Below, piece by piece: positions 22,625 to 33,718 of a DNA stretch of 64,000 bases. The notes under the pieces are model-generated. The model saw only the letters and a program-made list of their open reading frames with translations, made no database searches and was not told the origin of the DNA. Made by a program: the position numbers and the translations under genes. Origin of the DNA: Bromus sterilis. Its lineage: Eukaryota > Streptophyta > Magnoliopsida > Poales > Poaceae. Position 1 is the stretch's first letter. Every line of letters begins with the position of its first letter. Where the stretch lies: assembly GCA_950022295.1 (NCBI GenBank), contig OX465598.1:96262001-96326000 (forward strand), read 5' to 3'.

Positions 22625-25221
22625 TTCTTAACCACCCACAAACGAGCAGGTGACTTAGAAGGCATGGAAGAGCTAGATGGGGCAGCAATATTATATCGAA
22701 CATGATTACATTGTCGATCAGGACCATCAAGCACACCATAAATATAGTTCCTCGACGAGGGGTTAGAGTATTGATGGGTAACAGCAATTTTGGTGTTATT
22801 ATTACGGTGACGATAAACATTTCTATCGACACGATAGTATTCCTTCTGGGGAACATTTGAAGCAGGCACCAAGGGTTCATTTCTATCCTCGAGAGAATAG
22901 TAGTGATTCGGTGGTACCGAGAATTTTCCCTGCATAGAATGGTTAGGGGGTAGTTTTTCTACGAGAGATTTGCGAACCCAAATCTGTCGCTTATAGAAAC
23001 CATTCTTTGGAGGAGTACCAACGAATTCAGCCGACACCTTTCCTTCCTGGTCTTTGATAAGCTTGTAGTCAGAATCAAGTGATTCATCAACAATAGCCTT
23101 ATCAATTTTGCAGCTGAAACCTGAAAGGTTAGCAATGTCAATGGGCTTTTCTTTCGCAAGAACCCAAACAGTTTTAGGATACTGCTCGGGTTCCCAGTAG
23201 GTTCCATCAGGGTTGATTTTCCTTTCGAAGCCAACTCCTTCGTTTCGTGGATTCCTTTGAAGGAGAGCCTTTTGTAGGATATCACATAGGTACTGGTGTC
23301 CCTGCACACTTTTGAACATGCCTGTTTAAAGTAAATTTCTCAACCTGAGAAGTTCCTCGGTAATGGTTTCCTCATTCGAGGGGTTAGCATCATCAATAAC
23401 AATAGGTTGCTTTCCTTTCGATCTCTCAGAAATAGATTCAATTTTACTTCGTTCCAAACAAGTTAAGCAAGGTGAAGTAGATTCATTTTTAGCTTCTAAG
23501 CCTTGTTGAGCCATGAGCGTGAGATTGACACTTTCCAACTCTTCATTAGCCTCTCTCAGTTTCTCGAGAGCCATTTTCCTTTGAAGGAATTCATAGGTTA
23601 GCTTCTCGTAGTCCACTGAGAGAAGATCATGACGAGAGGAAAGTTCATCATACTTTTCCTTCAGAGCAGCATGCTTGTTTGTCAAAGTTTGACCTTTCTC
23701 AATCTCATCGATCAACAAAGTCTCAGATTTTTGAATAGTTTCACTTAGAGAATCTAGTTCATCTTGTTGGATAGAAGCAATTTTGGCAAGTTTAGCATAG
23801 CTTATCCTAGAGTTACTTTCATAAGCAGATCCATCAGAAGTATCGTAGGAATTCTTAGATGAGGATACCTTAGCCTTGGCCATGAAGCAGTAAGCTGGAG
23901 ATTCATCTTCACTGCTTTGGTTAGAGAAGAATGAACTTGAACTTTTGTTCGAAGCAAATGCTAGTCCAGCAACACCATCAGATTCAGAACCAGAACCAGA
24001 ACCAGATCTTGACTTTGATTCAGTTTCGGAACCGGATGCTTCATCTTCAGAGTTCATCTCTTTACCCAAATAGGCTTTGGCACGGTGAGAATTCTTTCGT
24101 CGAGAGGAATGAGATTTCGAGGAAGAACTCTCTCGATGCTTGTGATACTTCTTCTTCTTGTCATCATCAGAACCATCTTTCTTGTCTTTTCTGGACTTTG
24201 AATCATATCTCCTCGACTCATAGTTTTTGCTCGATCTATGTGACTTGCTCGAAGAGTTGCTGTGAGAATGCTTTGATCTATGTTCAATTTCCCAGAGAGG
24301 ACAATCAGCAATGAAGTGACCTGGCTTCTTGCACTTGTAGCAACATTTATCTTTCGCTCAAGAGTTTCTGGATGATGATCGATGCTGTGATGAATTGCTC
24401 GAATGTCTTGAAGAGTAGTTTTTCTTCGGTGAAGAGGAGTTCCTTCTCTGAAAGCGGTTGAACCTTCTCATTATTAGTGCCAGATCTTTTCCAATATTCT
24501 CGGGGTCATCTGAGGCACAACCAGATTCAGAACTAGCTTCAGGGGAGGAGTGATGTGAAGCTTTGGCCTTAAGTGCGTGAGATTTTCTTCGAGTCCCATT
24601 AACATCTCGTTTTTCATCTTCTTCCATCTCGAAGGTATTGAGTCTCTCAAGAATATCAGTGGCAACTAGATCCTTGAAATCAGTCCTTTCCTTAATCATC
24701 AGTACAATGTGATCGAAGGAATCATCAAGGGAACGGAGCAAAGTTCTGACAATGATCCGATTGGTATTGTCTTCGGCACCAAGGGAAATCAGTTCATTTG
24801 ACAGCGAAGTGAGTCTGCTGTATATGGAGTTAACTTTTTCTCCCTCGTGCCTCTTGAAACGATAGAACTTGCTTCGAAGGGTGTCAATACGAGCATCTTT
24901 CTGAGTAGAGACACCTTCACCAATCTTCTCGAGATATTCCCAAACACCTTTGGCCGAAGAAATATTCTTGACCTCATGATATTTCTCTGGAATCAGATGA
25001 TTTTTAATGAAGACCCAGACTTCAGCATCAAGCTCTATCTTCTTTGCCTCTTCAGGAGTGATAGCATTTTTTTCTTTGATAGTTACACCATTCTTGACAA
25101 CTTCCCAAGCAGCAGAGTTGATAGCCATGATATTCCTCTTCATTTTGTCCTTCCAATAGGGATAGTCCTTCCCATTGTAAATGGGAATCGGTTTCCCCGA
25201 GCGAACAGCTGCAAACGACAT
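22618..25221 (-). pseudogene. gag: Copia C gag, with two premature stops
   Basis: The ATG at 25221 opens MSFAAVRSGKPIPIYNGKDY, colinear with element B's gag. The capsid part runs to about 24400, followed by S/K/R-rich sequence. A TGA at 24358-24360 stands just before the zinc knuckle CYKCKKPGHFIADC (about 24344-24303, CX2CX4HX4C, intact). The frame then continues to a TAA at 23326-23328, where element B has GAA. After that it runs to a TAA at 22618-22620 following RLWVVKKN. That last stop sits at the same motif as in B (WVEKKN) and is probably the natural gag end. RNA packaging and particle assembly are the expected roles. Confidence 0.85.
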
Positions 25222-25277
25222 TCTTGAAAACACTCCAGGTTGTTAGACCAAAATACGCAGAGCGTAGGGAGTGCCTA

Positions 25278-25289
25278 GCTCTGATACCA
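25278..25289 (-). other. Primer binding site of Copia C (initiator tRNA-Met)
   Basis: GCTCTGATACCA on the plus strand is TGGTATCAGAGC on the element strand, two bases from the 5' LTR end at 25292. The motif and spacing fit the PBS of element B. Confidence 0.9.
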
Positions 25290-25291
25290 AT

Positions 25292-26559
25292 TGAAAGCTC
25301 AAGAATGATCAGAGGGGGAGGGGGTGAATGATCACTTCTAAAAATTCTAAGGAACTTAGAAGGAATTCATGCAAACAACGTAGGACTAAAGACATCTCGA
25401 AGGAAATACATTATTGAAAGTAATGCATGGCTCGAAAGGATTGGGAGCGAAGGAAAACATCGAAGACAAACAGGCAACGAGTAAATACTTAATGTAAATG
25501 CTAGAAGGAAAACGAGTCTGACACGACGATGTTTGGTAAACCAGTTCACACTCTGCAAAGTGCTACGTCTGGTTGGAGGGACTGGTGATTGAACACCTGG
25601 AGAAAAACTCTCTCCGTCCTATTCTCCACTGCAACAAACTCCTCGAGCTTGTCCAGTTTTCACTCGTGGTAGATGATTCAGGACATCTCCGAGACCTTTA
25701 CAAACTTCCTTCAGCAGCGACAATTTCTCTTCGACTGCTTGACAGGCGACGCCTAACCGTCTAGGAGACTTGCAGTTCTCCTAGATAAAAAGATCGGCTA
25801 ATCTCGACCTAAGTCTCTATGAATTGCTCAACTCAGCTCAAACTTGGGTTTTTGGTTTTCTCTCGATGAATCTCTCTTGGGATGCTCACAGACCTCTGTC
25901 TTAGAATCTTCAGTGGAGCAGCCAACCCGAAATGGCGGGTAGGTGCGTGGTATTTATAGTTGGCGATCCCGATGGGTAAAATGACTGAAGTGACCCGATG
26001 CGACCGCTTGACGCGTGTCCACAACGGTCGGAATCCAATCACTGCGCAACTTTACTTGAGGAACAAGTAAGCTGACTTACCGAACGAGTTCTCTCTCGAA
26101 GGCATGAAGTGCGATGACTTTGCCTTTGAGCTATTCACTCGACTCAGTAAGATTTCTCTCGGTAGGCTTTCGTGGGTTTAGGTTGAGCAGAGCAAATTCA
26201 CTTCGACTAAGATCTCAACTAGCAAACCCCTCTTGATAGTACGGTTTTTCCTACGACTCAAGAAAATAAAGAGAAACTAGTAAAAAAGACTAAGTCTTCG
26301 ACCAGCTTTAGCTTTCTCCTCGTTGCGCTTTTACTCGAGAGAGTCTTTTTCTCCGACGACATTTTTAGGGGTCGTCTTCCTTCAAAGATTTCGGTAGATG
26401 ACTGCAGCTCCGCTGCAGTGAGTTTTCCTTCGACCTTCTACATGCAAACTCCATTCTTTTGGAACCTAAGTATCTGTTTATACTCGAAAACAATATTAGT
26501 TCCACTTCTGCTTTGTCCAACAATGTCCAAAACCTTCGGGGTCAAAACTTGCTCTTACA
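25292..26559 (-). repeat. Copia C 5' LTR
   Basis: 1268 bp. The LTR promoter is marked by TATAAATA on the minus strand (plus 25951-25958). Next to 26559 lies the TATTC copy of the target duplication. Confidence 0.93.
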
Positions 26560-26564
26560 TATTC

Positions 26565-29500
26565 GCAGTCAATCCACCACTGAAGAGCTTGAGCATCAAG
26601 GCTCGTCCTCCTCCTGCACCGGGTGTTATTCCTGATCCTACAACCCTGAGGACTCGTGATGACTTCCCTGATGCTTATCAGCGTTATCTCAAGCGAACGA
26701 CTCATCTGGCCCGTGATCTGGCCCGTGACTTGGCTGCCTCAGTGCAGATTCCGCCTCAGCCTCAGCCGAAGCCACAAACTCAAGCAAAGCATCGCAAAAA
26801 GGCTCCTGGCATCAAGCCCTCTAAGAAATCCTCAGCTCAGCTTCAAGTTCCAGGTTCCTCATGTCAACGCACGGATGGTGCTGCCCCCACCTCAAGGATT
26901 CAAACTGATGAGTCTGGTAGTGCTCCTGAGGCCTCAACCACAATGCCTCAGCCTCAGCTGAAGTCCAAAACGATTCTTCAACGCGGCCCGCGACCCTCAC
27001 CCAAGAAAACCGCTATGCGTGGTGCCATTCATCATGATACACAGAGTTCTGATGATGAAGATGAATTTGAAGATTTGGCCGGATTCGTCGCCACTTAAGA
27101 AGACAAGATTGAATATGTGCGTGCTGCAGCCAGACGCAAAGCTGAAGCAACGGGTTCTGAAATCCCGCTTCTCCTTGATCCCAAGAAGATCTTGGAATAC
27201 ATTGAAATCTGGTCTGTCAAGCCTGATACTCCTCTTGATGATTTGGACATACCCAAAGACATCAAGTTCTATGTTCAACAGTTCCTCATCAATGAGATTC
27301 ATCAACAAGATCTTCAGAAATAGTTGAAGGCTCAACTGAAGAAAGTCCTCAGTGACTTCAAAAAGAAACCTGTCACTGATGTTACTCCTCAGGAGTTCAT
27401 CGAGCATCAATGTGAAGTTCAACGTCTCAACACTGAGTGTGCCGCCAACCGTGCCTATATCGGCAAATCCAAGGAGCGGATGTCTCAGCAGATGGCTAAA
27501 TTGATGAAGCTTCGACAGCCCGCTGCCTCAGCACCCCCTGCTACCTCAGCCCCTAAAGGCCTCAAGCGTCTGCCCGTGGCTCAACCCTCAACTCCACCTG
27601 CTGCAAAGAAGTCCACACTGGAGCCCACAATTGAGGAGCCACTTGATGCTACACCACTCTCCTCAGCTCCTCCGACATCTAGGGCTGCTGAGACCACAAC
27701 TTATTCCCCAGCTGCTCACACTCCACCCACAAATCCTCAGCGCAGCATCATCGTCTTCACCCCACCAACTGCGGCTACACCCATCGTTCCAATGCCTCAG
27801 TGTCCACCTCCACCAATCATCACTGAGATTGAAGACATGGATGTTGACATTATGGATCATGGTACTCCTCGTGTCCATGATGAGGAATTTGAGATGGCAA
27901 ACTCCCCCACTCATACAATCTTCTCCCCAGAGGCTCACTCCCCCACTGTGACCGAGGTGCTTCCTGATACCTCTCTCAAGTCTGAAGAATCTGTTGGTGC
28001 ATCGTCCTTAGCTTCTGATGCTGATGAACCTGAAGCCACAAGTGCACCCTCCAATTCTGCTACTGATACTAATGCTGCGGCGACAACAACTACTGAACCT
28101 GAGACTGATCCCCCCGCAGCTGAAGCTGCAGTCGAGCACAACACCAATGCTGATATTGAGGCTGCACCAGATCGCACTGAGGATAGACAAGTTACATCTC
28201 CCTCAGCACCTGCATCATTTCCAAAACCAGTGCCTGTGTCACATGCTGAAGACCATGCCTCTCCACAGCCGCCACCTTCTTCTTCAGCCTCACCGGCTCA
28301 TCAGGAGACTGCCTCAGCCATCTCTCTGTGCCCAAAGCAGAAGAAGCCATTCTATCGCAATCTTGAAGCTGATGCACGTCCAAACTTCAACACGGATGCA
28401 TTCTTCAACGCTATGAGCTTATTTCAGGCTGGGATCCAAAATCCGTATCACTCTCCTCCGCCCAGCAAGCTCCTGAGGTTCTGGACAGCTACACAGAAGA
28501 ACTATTATTCCTCAGTCCTCTACATGGCACAAAAGGTGTTTCCTCATAAACATATTCCTCATTTGGATATGGAGAACATCCCTTGCTTCAACAATGTGCT
28601 GCAGGACTTGTATCATGCCAAGCTGCTTTAGTTTTTCTCCGAGTGCATCCATTGGAATGAAGAACTTGTGCTTTAGTTCTATGCAACACTATATGTCTCA
28701 GGGGACCCCAAAGACATCAATACTTGGGTGCTTGAATGGATGACTCAGCATCAACACTACATTGCCTCAGTACCAGAGATTGTGGACATTCTTGAGCTCC
28801 CTCCTTCTGAAGCCTCAGTCCCCAGCACATATGGAGCTCCACTTCTTTGGGATGACCTGATGAATATGCTGATGAAGCCCCTGAAGCTCCACCTCGGACA
28901 AAGTTCCTCGTTTCTGAGCTTCAGTATCTGCCCAGCACCTTGTATAGAATTTTGGCCAAGTCCTTCTGTCCCATCAAGGGATATGAATCATCTGCTGAGG
29001 AAGTCGTGGGCATCATGAAGAACATTCTATATAGCCTCTACATGTTGTTCCAATTAATGTCTCAGACTTCTTCTTCAGGACGTTGGTGGAGGCTGCTCAG
29101 AATCCTCATATTCTGAAGCCATATGCTCCATGGATTATGAAGATCATCCGCACCAAGACTGGCATCAACTTCAAGCCTGATCAGGCTAATCATCGTCCGT
29201 ATGTTCCTCCAGTTGAAGTGCTTCAACACACTCTTGACGCTAATGCCAAGGGCAAAGCGCCTTTTTATGAAGCAGTACTTCCTTAGGACTCGCTCGGTGG
29301 AAACATTCGCCAGCCTCAGTCTCGCACCACTCATGAGGAGCGCACCCATGCCTCGACTGAGGGAACTACTCAAGCTCGCCTGATGACTGATCGCGAGCTC
29401 CTCATCAGTCTGGACCAGAAGGTGGATCGGAATCATGACTGGACGAAGCGTCAGATCGGTGACATCCTCAGCTATATGGCGCAGATGCATACAACTCAGA

Positions 29501-29772
29501 AGAAAGTTCATCAGTATGCTCATCATGCGTATTAGCGACTTGATGCTCTTTTGACTGAGGTGATCACTCCTGAAGACCTCGCCAAGCTGAGCCTCAGACA
29601 GCCTCCACTTACTGAGATTCGCCCTCCACGTCAGTTCACCAAAAGCAAGACACCACCTCTGGCGATGGACTCCTTTTCTTCAGCGCAAGAATTCTCGCCT
29701 GAAGAAGTTGAAGACACTGCGGCTTGTCCTCACACTGCCACGGCGTGCCTCCGTCCTGATGCTCAACCCTGA
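26565..29772 (+). pseudogene. Copia B envelope-like ORF, remainder after Copia C
   Basis: Continues 12043-12321 in phase. It is rich in proline, serine, alanine and acidic residues up to about 28330, then has a globular region with LRFWTATQKNYYSSVLYM, FYATLYVSGDPKDINTW and LKPYAPWIMKI, matching blocks of element C's third ORF. It is heavily broken: TAA 27096, TAG 27321, TAG 28629, TAG 28674, frameshifts near 28852 and 29053, TAG 29284 and TAG 29533, ending at TGA 29770. The C-terminal part (WTKRQIGDILSYMAQMHTTQ) may form a coiled coil. No membrane segment or fusion peptide stands out, so a true envelope role is unsupported. The damage is heavier than in pol of the same element. Confidence 0.72.
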
Positions 29773-30262
29773 GGCACTTCTATGGGACGTTAGCAGTAGT
29801 CTATCCTTTTTGTTCATTTAATGACAAAGGGGGAGAAATTTTTGTCTTCAAGCGGGTTCATATGGGTTCCTCAGTTACAACTCTCGTTCTTCCGATCATT
29901 TTTGTAATGAGTTGTACACTGATATTTTGTGTGGTTTCTGATACTCTTAAGTTACCTCATGATATTCTTCAAGTTTATCTATTACTCATGTTATTCCTCA
30001 GCAACCACATTACTCAGTGCTATGTTTGATTCCTCAAATTACTCCATATGATGCACTGTTTCAAACAATCCGGGATATAGGGGGAGCTCCTCATGTTTTT
30101 CAAAAATTATATCAAGTCCTCAAAACATGCATATCCTCATGGGGAGCATCTCTATATCCGGAAACAATGAATTGTTTTCTTCAAGTTTTTCCTCAAAATT
30201 ATTTATTTTATCCCGTTGAAGCTTTAACCTGATTGTCATCAAATCACCAAAAAGGGGGAGAT
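29773..30262 (+). other. Copia B 3' untranslated region with polypurine tracts
   Basis: Non-coding. A purine run TGACAAAGGGGGAGAAA lies at 29822-29838, soon after the envelope-like ORF. A shorter run (ATAGGGGGAG) is at 30077-30086. The tract next to the LTR is CCAAAAAGGGGGAGAT at 30247-30262, which should be the working plus-strand primer. The first and last have clear counterparts in element C. Confidence 0.7.
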
Positions 30263-31687
30263 TGTAAGTGCATCTAGTGCCCCCTTTGAGGTTTTGGAGT
30301 ATTTGATGACAAAACGGTTAAGGGACTGATGTGTTTGTGAGTATACACAGGAAAAAGTCCCTGAGGATGAGGTTCACCACCGTTGTCGACCCCCCAAAAT
30401 GTTGAGGAACATTGGAGAAGTCGGTGTGTTTCCTGAAGACTGAAGTTGTGCGAAATCCTGAGGAATCAGGATCTTGAAGCGCTCGGCTGAAGCTGAAGCT
30501 GTACCATATCCTGAGGACGATACTGAGGACGTTCGCGCTGAAGACGAAGTTGAACCGTAGTCTTCGCTAAGACTTTTTATACTTCTTGAGTCGTAGGAAA
30601 ACACTGCACTATTGGAGGGGTTGAGGAAAATGAGTTCTGTATTTCTGAGGAAGTGCTCAATTAGAAATTCTGAAGAAAACCCTGAGGAAATCTCCTGAAG
30701 TAGAAGTTCAGTCCTCGGGTGTCTGAGAGTTGTTCTTCAGGACACTGAGGCAACTAACTTCGGTTGAGGAGTCTGGAGATCGCCAGTGCGATTTTTCTGA
30801 AGATTGTGAGGAGAGAGAATAGTTTGACCGTGCCACGTGTTGCGTGGTGAGAAGCTAGAACTTGTCTAGAAACGGTCATATCCGAGGGCACGAGAGTAAT
30901 TGTGTGCATGGGCATTTATGTCCTTTCACCTGGGGTTGCTCCACGGCTATAAATAGCCACCCTTAGCCCCATTTGTGGGCTGGCTGCTCCGAGAGAAAAA
31001 CTGACACTTGTCATTTGAGAGCAACCCACCTCTGAGGACACTAAAGAACCTAAGTGAGGAAAACCACCATCCTGAGTAGTTGAGCATTTTTGAGGAAGTC
31101 GGTTCGACTGATCCAAAGCTTTTTACTCTTGAAGACTGTGATCTTCCAGCCGGTGTAGAAGTCTTCAGTCTGAGGAAGTCAAGATGCAATTGTGACTTCC
31201 CGGAGTGACTGAGTCTGTGAAGGTTTCGGGAGTCTACCTTGAAGACTCACCTGAGTTATTGGACGGAGTCTGAGGACTTTAGTTCAAGGAGAATAAGGTG
31301 AAGACTATGTCTTCTGAGTTCAATCTCAGCCTCTCCAACCAGATGTAGAGTTGTCACAGCAACTCGAACTGGTTCATCAAGTCTTCGTCTTCAGTGCCCG
31401 GGTGCTATTTCTTCAACCTCAGTTATTATGTTTATGCACTGATGACTTATCCTGATGCCTTACTTTCTGTGTTCACTCTGTACTGATTCCTCAGTTCGTG
31501 CTTAAATCTTACCGTAGCTATGCAATAGGTTGTTTTCAATTCACGCCAGTGCTTTTCTACTTCATTTGTTTCCTCCTCGGGTTTCAACCTGAATTTCGCA
31601 TTGCCTCAATCCTAAGGAAATAGAAATTCCTCGAGATATTTAAAAATCTCCCATTCACCCCCCTCTGGTCGATATATTGCACTTTCA
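30263..31687 (+). repeat. Copia B 3' LTR
   Basis: 1425 bp, TGTAAGTGCATC ... TTGCACTTTCA, followed by GTAAC (31688-31692), the right target duplication. It retains the 42 bp (30772-30813) that the 5' LTR has lost. A TATA box copy lies at 30949-30956. Confidence 0.92.
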
Positions 31688-31692
31688 GTAAC

Positions 31693-32370
31693 CGTAGTTA
31701 CAAGGATTGTTTACTTTACGCAAAGTTCTTTTAATGCAGTTGTCTGTTGCTTTGGGTTTACACTTTGGGTGGGGCTCGCAACTTAAAACCAGCGAGATGT
31801 TCTGGATAGATATCTCAAGGTGGATGATTAGTAGTAGATGAAGATGGATTTCGGTCTACTTATTTTGGCGTACTGCCCATGCTTTTGAGCCTCTTCCTTT
31901 CTTTTGTAGCATAGTTAGCATTGCGGTGCGTTTATAATCCTGTCAATTGCCCTTCTGTAATTTGTTTACCTCGCATAACAGTCTTATCGTATATTGGGAG
32001 AGAGACATCACTAGTGAACATCACGGGACCCCGGTCCATATTCTCATCACTGTTTACACGCTCATTTACTTTCTTGCTTTTTTACTTTCAGTTGCTATCA
32101 TTATCATTATCCTGTGTTTTTGATCCTTTGTAAACAACAAGACCGGAGATATTGACAACCTCTCTGAACTTCGTTGGAAGCAAAGTTAATTGTGTTGTGT
32201 GCAGGTCCGCGTTAGGTGCGCCGCTGACACCTACTTATCATCGCCGGAGTCCTACTGGTCGATACTCAACCTTGATATCTTCACCGAGGGAAACTTGCTG
32301 CTACGCTCCATCTTACCTTCCACTTGGGGTAACCAATGAAGGGCGAGAAGCAATCCTCTCTAGGGTATCA
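31693..32370 (+). repeat. Gypsy A 5' LTR, second part
   Basis: Continues the LTR cut at 3800 and matches 38375-39050 of the 3' LTR. It ends GGGTATCA at 32370, which with the TGATACG start gives an inverted-repeat terminus. The ORF at 32152-32661 mostly reflects LTR sequence and recurs in part at 38832. Confidence 0.85.
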
Positions 32371-32380
32371 AGCGAATTTC

Positions 32381-32398
32381 TGGTGCCGTTGCCGGGGA
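32381..32398 (+). other. Primer binding site of Gypsy A (tRNA-Asp)
   Basis: TGGTGCCGTTGCCGGGGA, ten bases after the LTR, matches the complement of the plant tRNA-Asp 3' end (TGGCGCCGTTGCCGGGGA) in 17 of 18 bases. tRNA-Asp priming is typical of Athila-type Gypsy elements. Confidence 0.85.
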
Positions 32399-32534
32399 CT
32401 CCGAGTGATAAGATAGGGGAGTTGCCCACTACCTTTTACCTTTACTTTTTAGTCTTGTTAGTTTACCTTTCTATTTTTATCTTTGTGTCTTATATCAAAA
32501 ATTACAAAAAAAATCTGCCACACCTGCTGCTACT

Positions 32535-33718
32535 ATGGGTTCCTCTGGAAACACAAAGTTGTGTGACTTTACCAGTCACAACAACAAAGACTTTATCTGC
32601 ACTCCTGTTGCCACACCTTCCACTTCAGCTACTTCTTATGAAATTAAACCTGCTATATTAAACCTTGTTATGACAGATCAGTTCTCGGGTGCTGCAGATG
32701 ATGCTGCTTTACACTTGAATAATTTTGTTGAATTATGTGATATGCAAAAGTATAAAGAAGTAGAAGGTGATGTTGTTAAGCTCAAGCTTTTTCCTTTCTC
32801 TTTGAGGGACGGAGGTAAAATCTGGTTTCAATCTTTGCCTAGAATAGCATAGATTCTTTGGATAAGTGCAAAGATGCTTTTATTGGGAAGTACTACCCAC
32901 CTACTAAAATTATCAAATTGAGGAGTAACATTATGAATTTTAGGCAATTGGATAATGAACACGTTGCCCAAGATTGGGAACGTATGAAATCTCTTGTTAA
33001 GAAATGCCCTACACATGGTTTGACTACCTGGATGGTTATCCAGACTTTTTATGCAGGCTTGAACTTTACCTCGCGGAACCTGTTAGATTCGGCCGCGGGA
33101 GGAACCTTTATGTCAACTATACTCGGTGCTGCCACCAAACTCCTCGATGAGATGATGACCAATTATTCCCAATGGCACACCGAACGCGCTCCAACATGTA
33201 GGAAGGTAAATTCTGTCGAGGAAATTACCTCCCTAAATGATAAAGTTGATTTAATTATGTCTCTACTTACCAAGCAACCCTCTATTGATCCTCATGATGT
33301 TCCTTTAAATTCTTCGGTTGGTCAGGAACAAGTAGATGTGAACTTCATTTCTAGAAACAAATTTAATAATAATGCTTATAGGGGCAACTTTGCTAGTAAT
33401 CCTAGACCGTTTCCATCCAGTTATGGGAACAACAACACCTACCCTAGCAACTCCTATCCTACTTATAAGGAAAGAGACCTACCTAGCTATGAGAAATTAA
33501 TGGAAATAGAGAAGGCTACTAAGAATTACATGCATATCCAGTTTGAACAAAACAAAGCCTTCTCTAAGCAAATAGGTGAGCACACTGCCATTCTGCAAAA
33601 CATTAGTGAACAACTTGAGAGCCTGAACGTTGAGATCTCTAATCTCCAAACTAGACTTACCGCCACTAAAACCATTGTTTCGAATATGTCCCACACCCAA
33701 TCTACTTTAATAAATTGA
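32535..33718 (+). pseudogene. gag: Gypsy A gag with frameshift
   Basis: The ATG at 32535 opens MGSSGNTKLCDFTSHNN. A retrotransposon gag core follows (FSGAADDAALHLNNF, then KLKLFPFSLRD). A one-base loss near 32841, just after SLP, ends the first frame at 32850. The gag sequence continues in another frame from about 32843 (CKDAFIGKYYPPTKI, QLDNEHVAQDWERMK, TFYAGLNFTSRNLLDSAAGG). A probable coiled-coil spacer (33480-33700) differs wholly from the spacer of element E. A TGA at 33716 separates this from the protease region in the same frame. No zinc knuckle is seen. Confidence 0.8.

Larger units (their letters stand above)
12322..26559 (-). mobile_element. Copia element C: complete Sirevirus-like element, nested in B
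   Basis: 14,238 bp with two 1268-bp LTRs (5' at 25292-26559, 3' at 12322-13589), each TGAAAGCTC ... CTCTTACA. The duplication is CATTC (12317-12321) and TATTC (26560-26564), one mismatch. It runs opposite to B. Going 5' to 3' on the minus strand: LTR, tRNA-Met PBS, gag, pol, a promoter-like region, an envelope-like gene, polypurine tracts and LTR. A count by eye gives about 34 differences between the LTRs (near 2.7%), so it inserted long ago but more recently than much of its surroundings. Confidence 0.93.
3801..31687 (+). mobile_element. Copia element B: Sirevirus-like (Maximus-like), with nested element C
   Basis: Complete element. Its LTRs are 3801-5187 and 30263-31687, and the duplication GTAAC is perfect (3796-3800, 31688-31692). 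The first LTR base pair is mutated (TATAAGTG against TGTAAGTG in the 3' LTR). A PBS for initiator tRNA-Met, gag, pol in Copia order (protease, integrase, RT, RNase H), a third ORF after pol, and repeated polypurine tracts follow in order. Without element C it is about 13.6 kb. A third ORF downstream of pol with multiplied PPTs is the known mark of Sireviruses; in Triticeae the best-known group is RLC_Maximus, which I infer here without a search. Confidence 0.92.

Noticed and set aside
32152..32661. 169-codon ORF across the end of Gypsy A's 5' LTR
   Set aside because: It spans LTR, PBS and leader, and a shorter form recurs in the 3' LTR. This is not how gag starts in this family; the ATG at 32535 is a better start.
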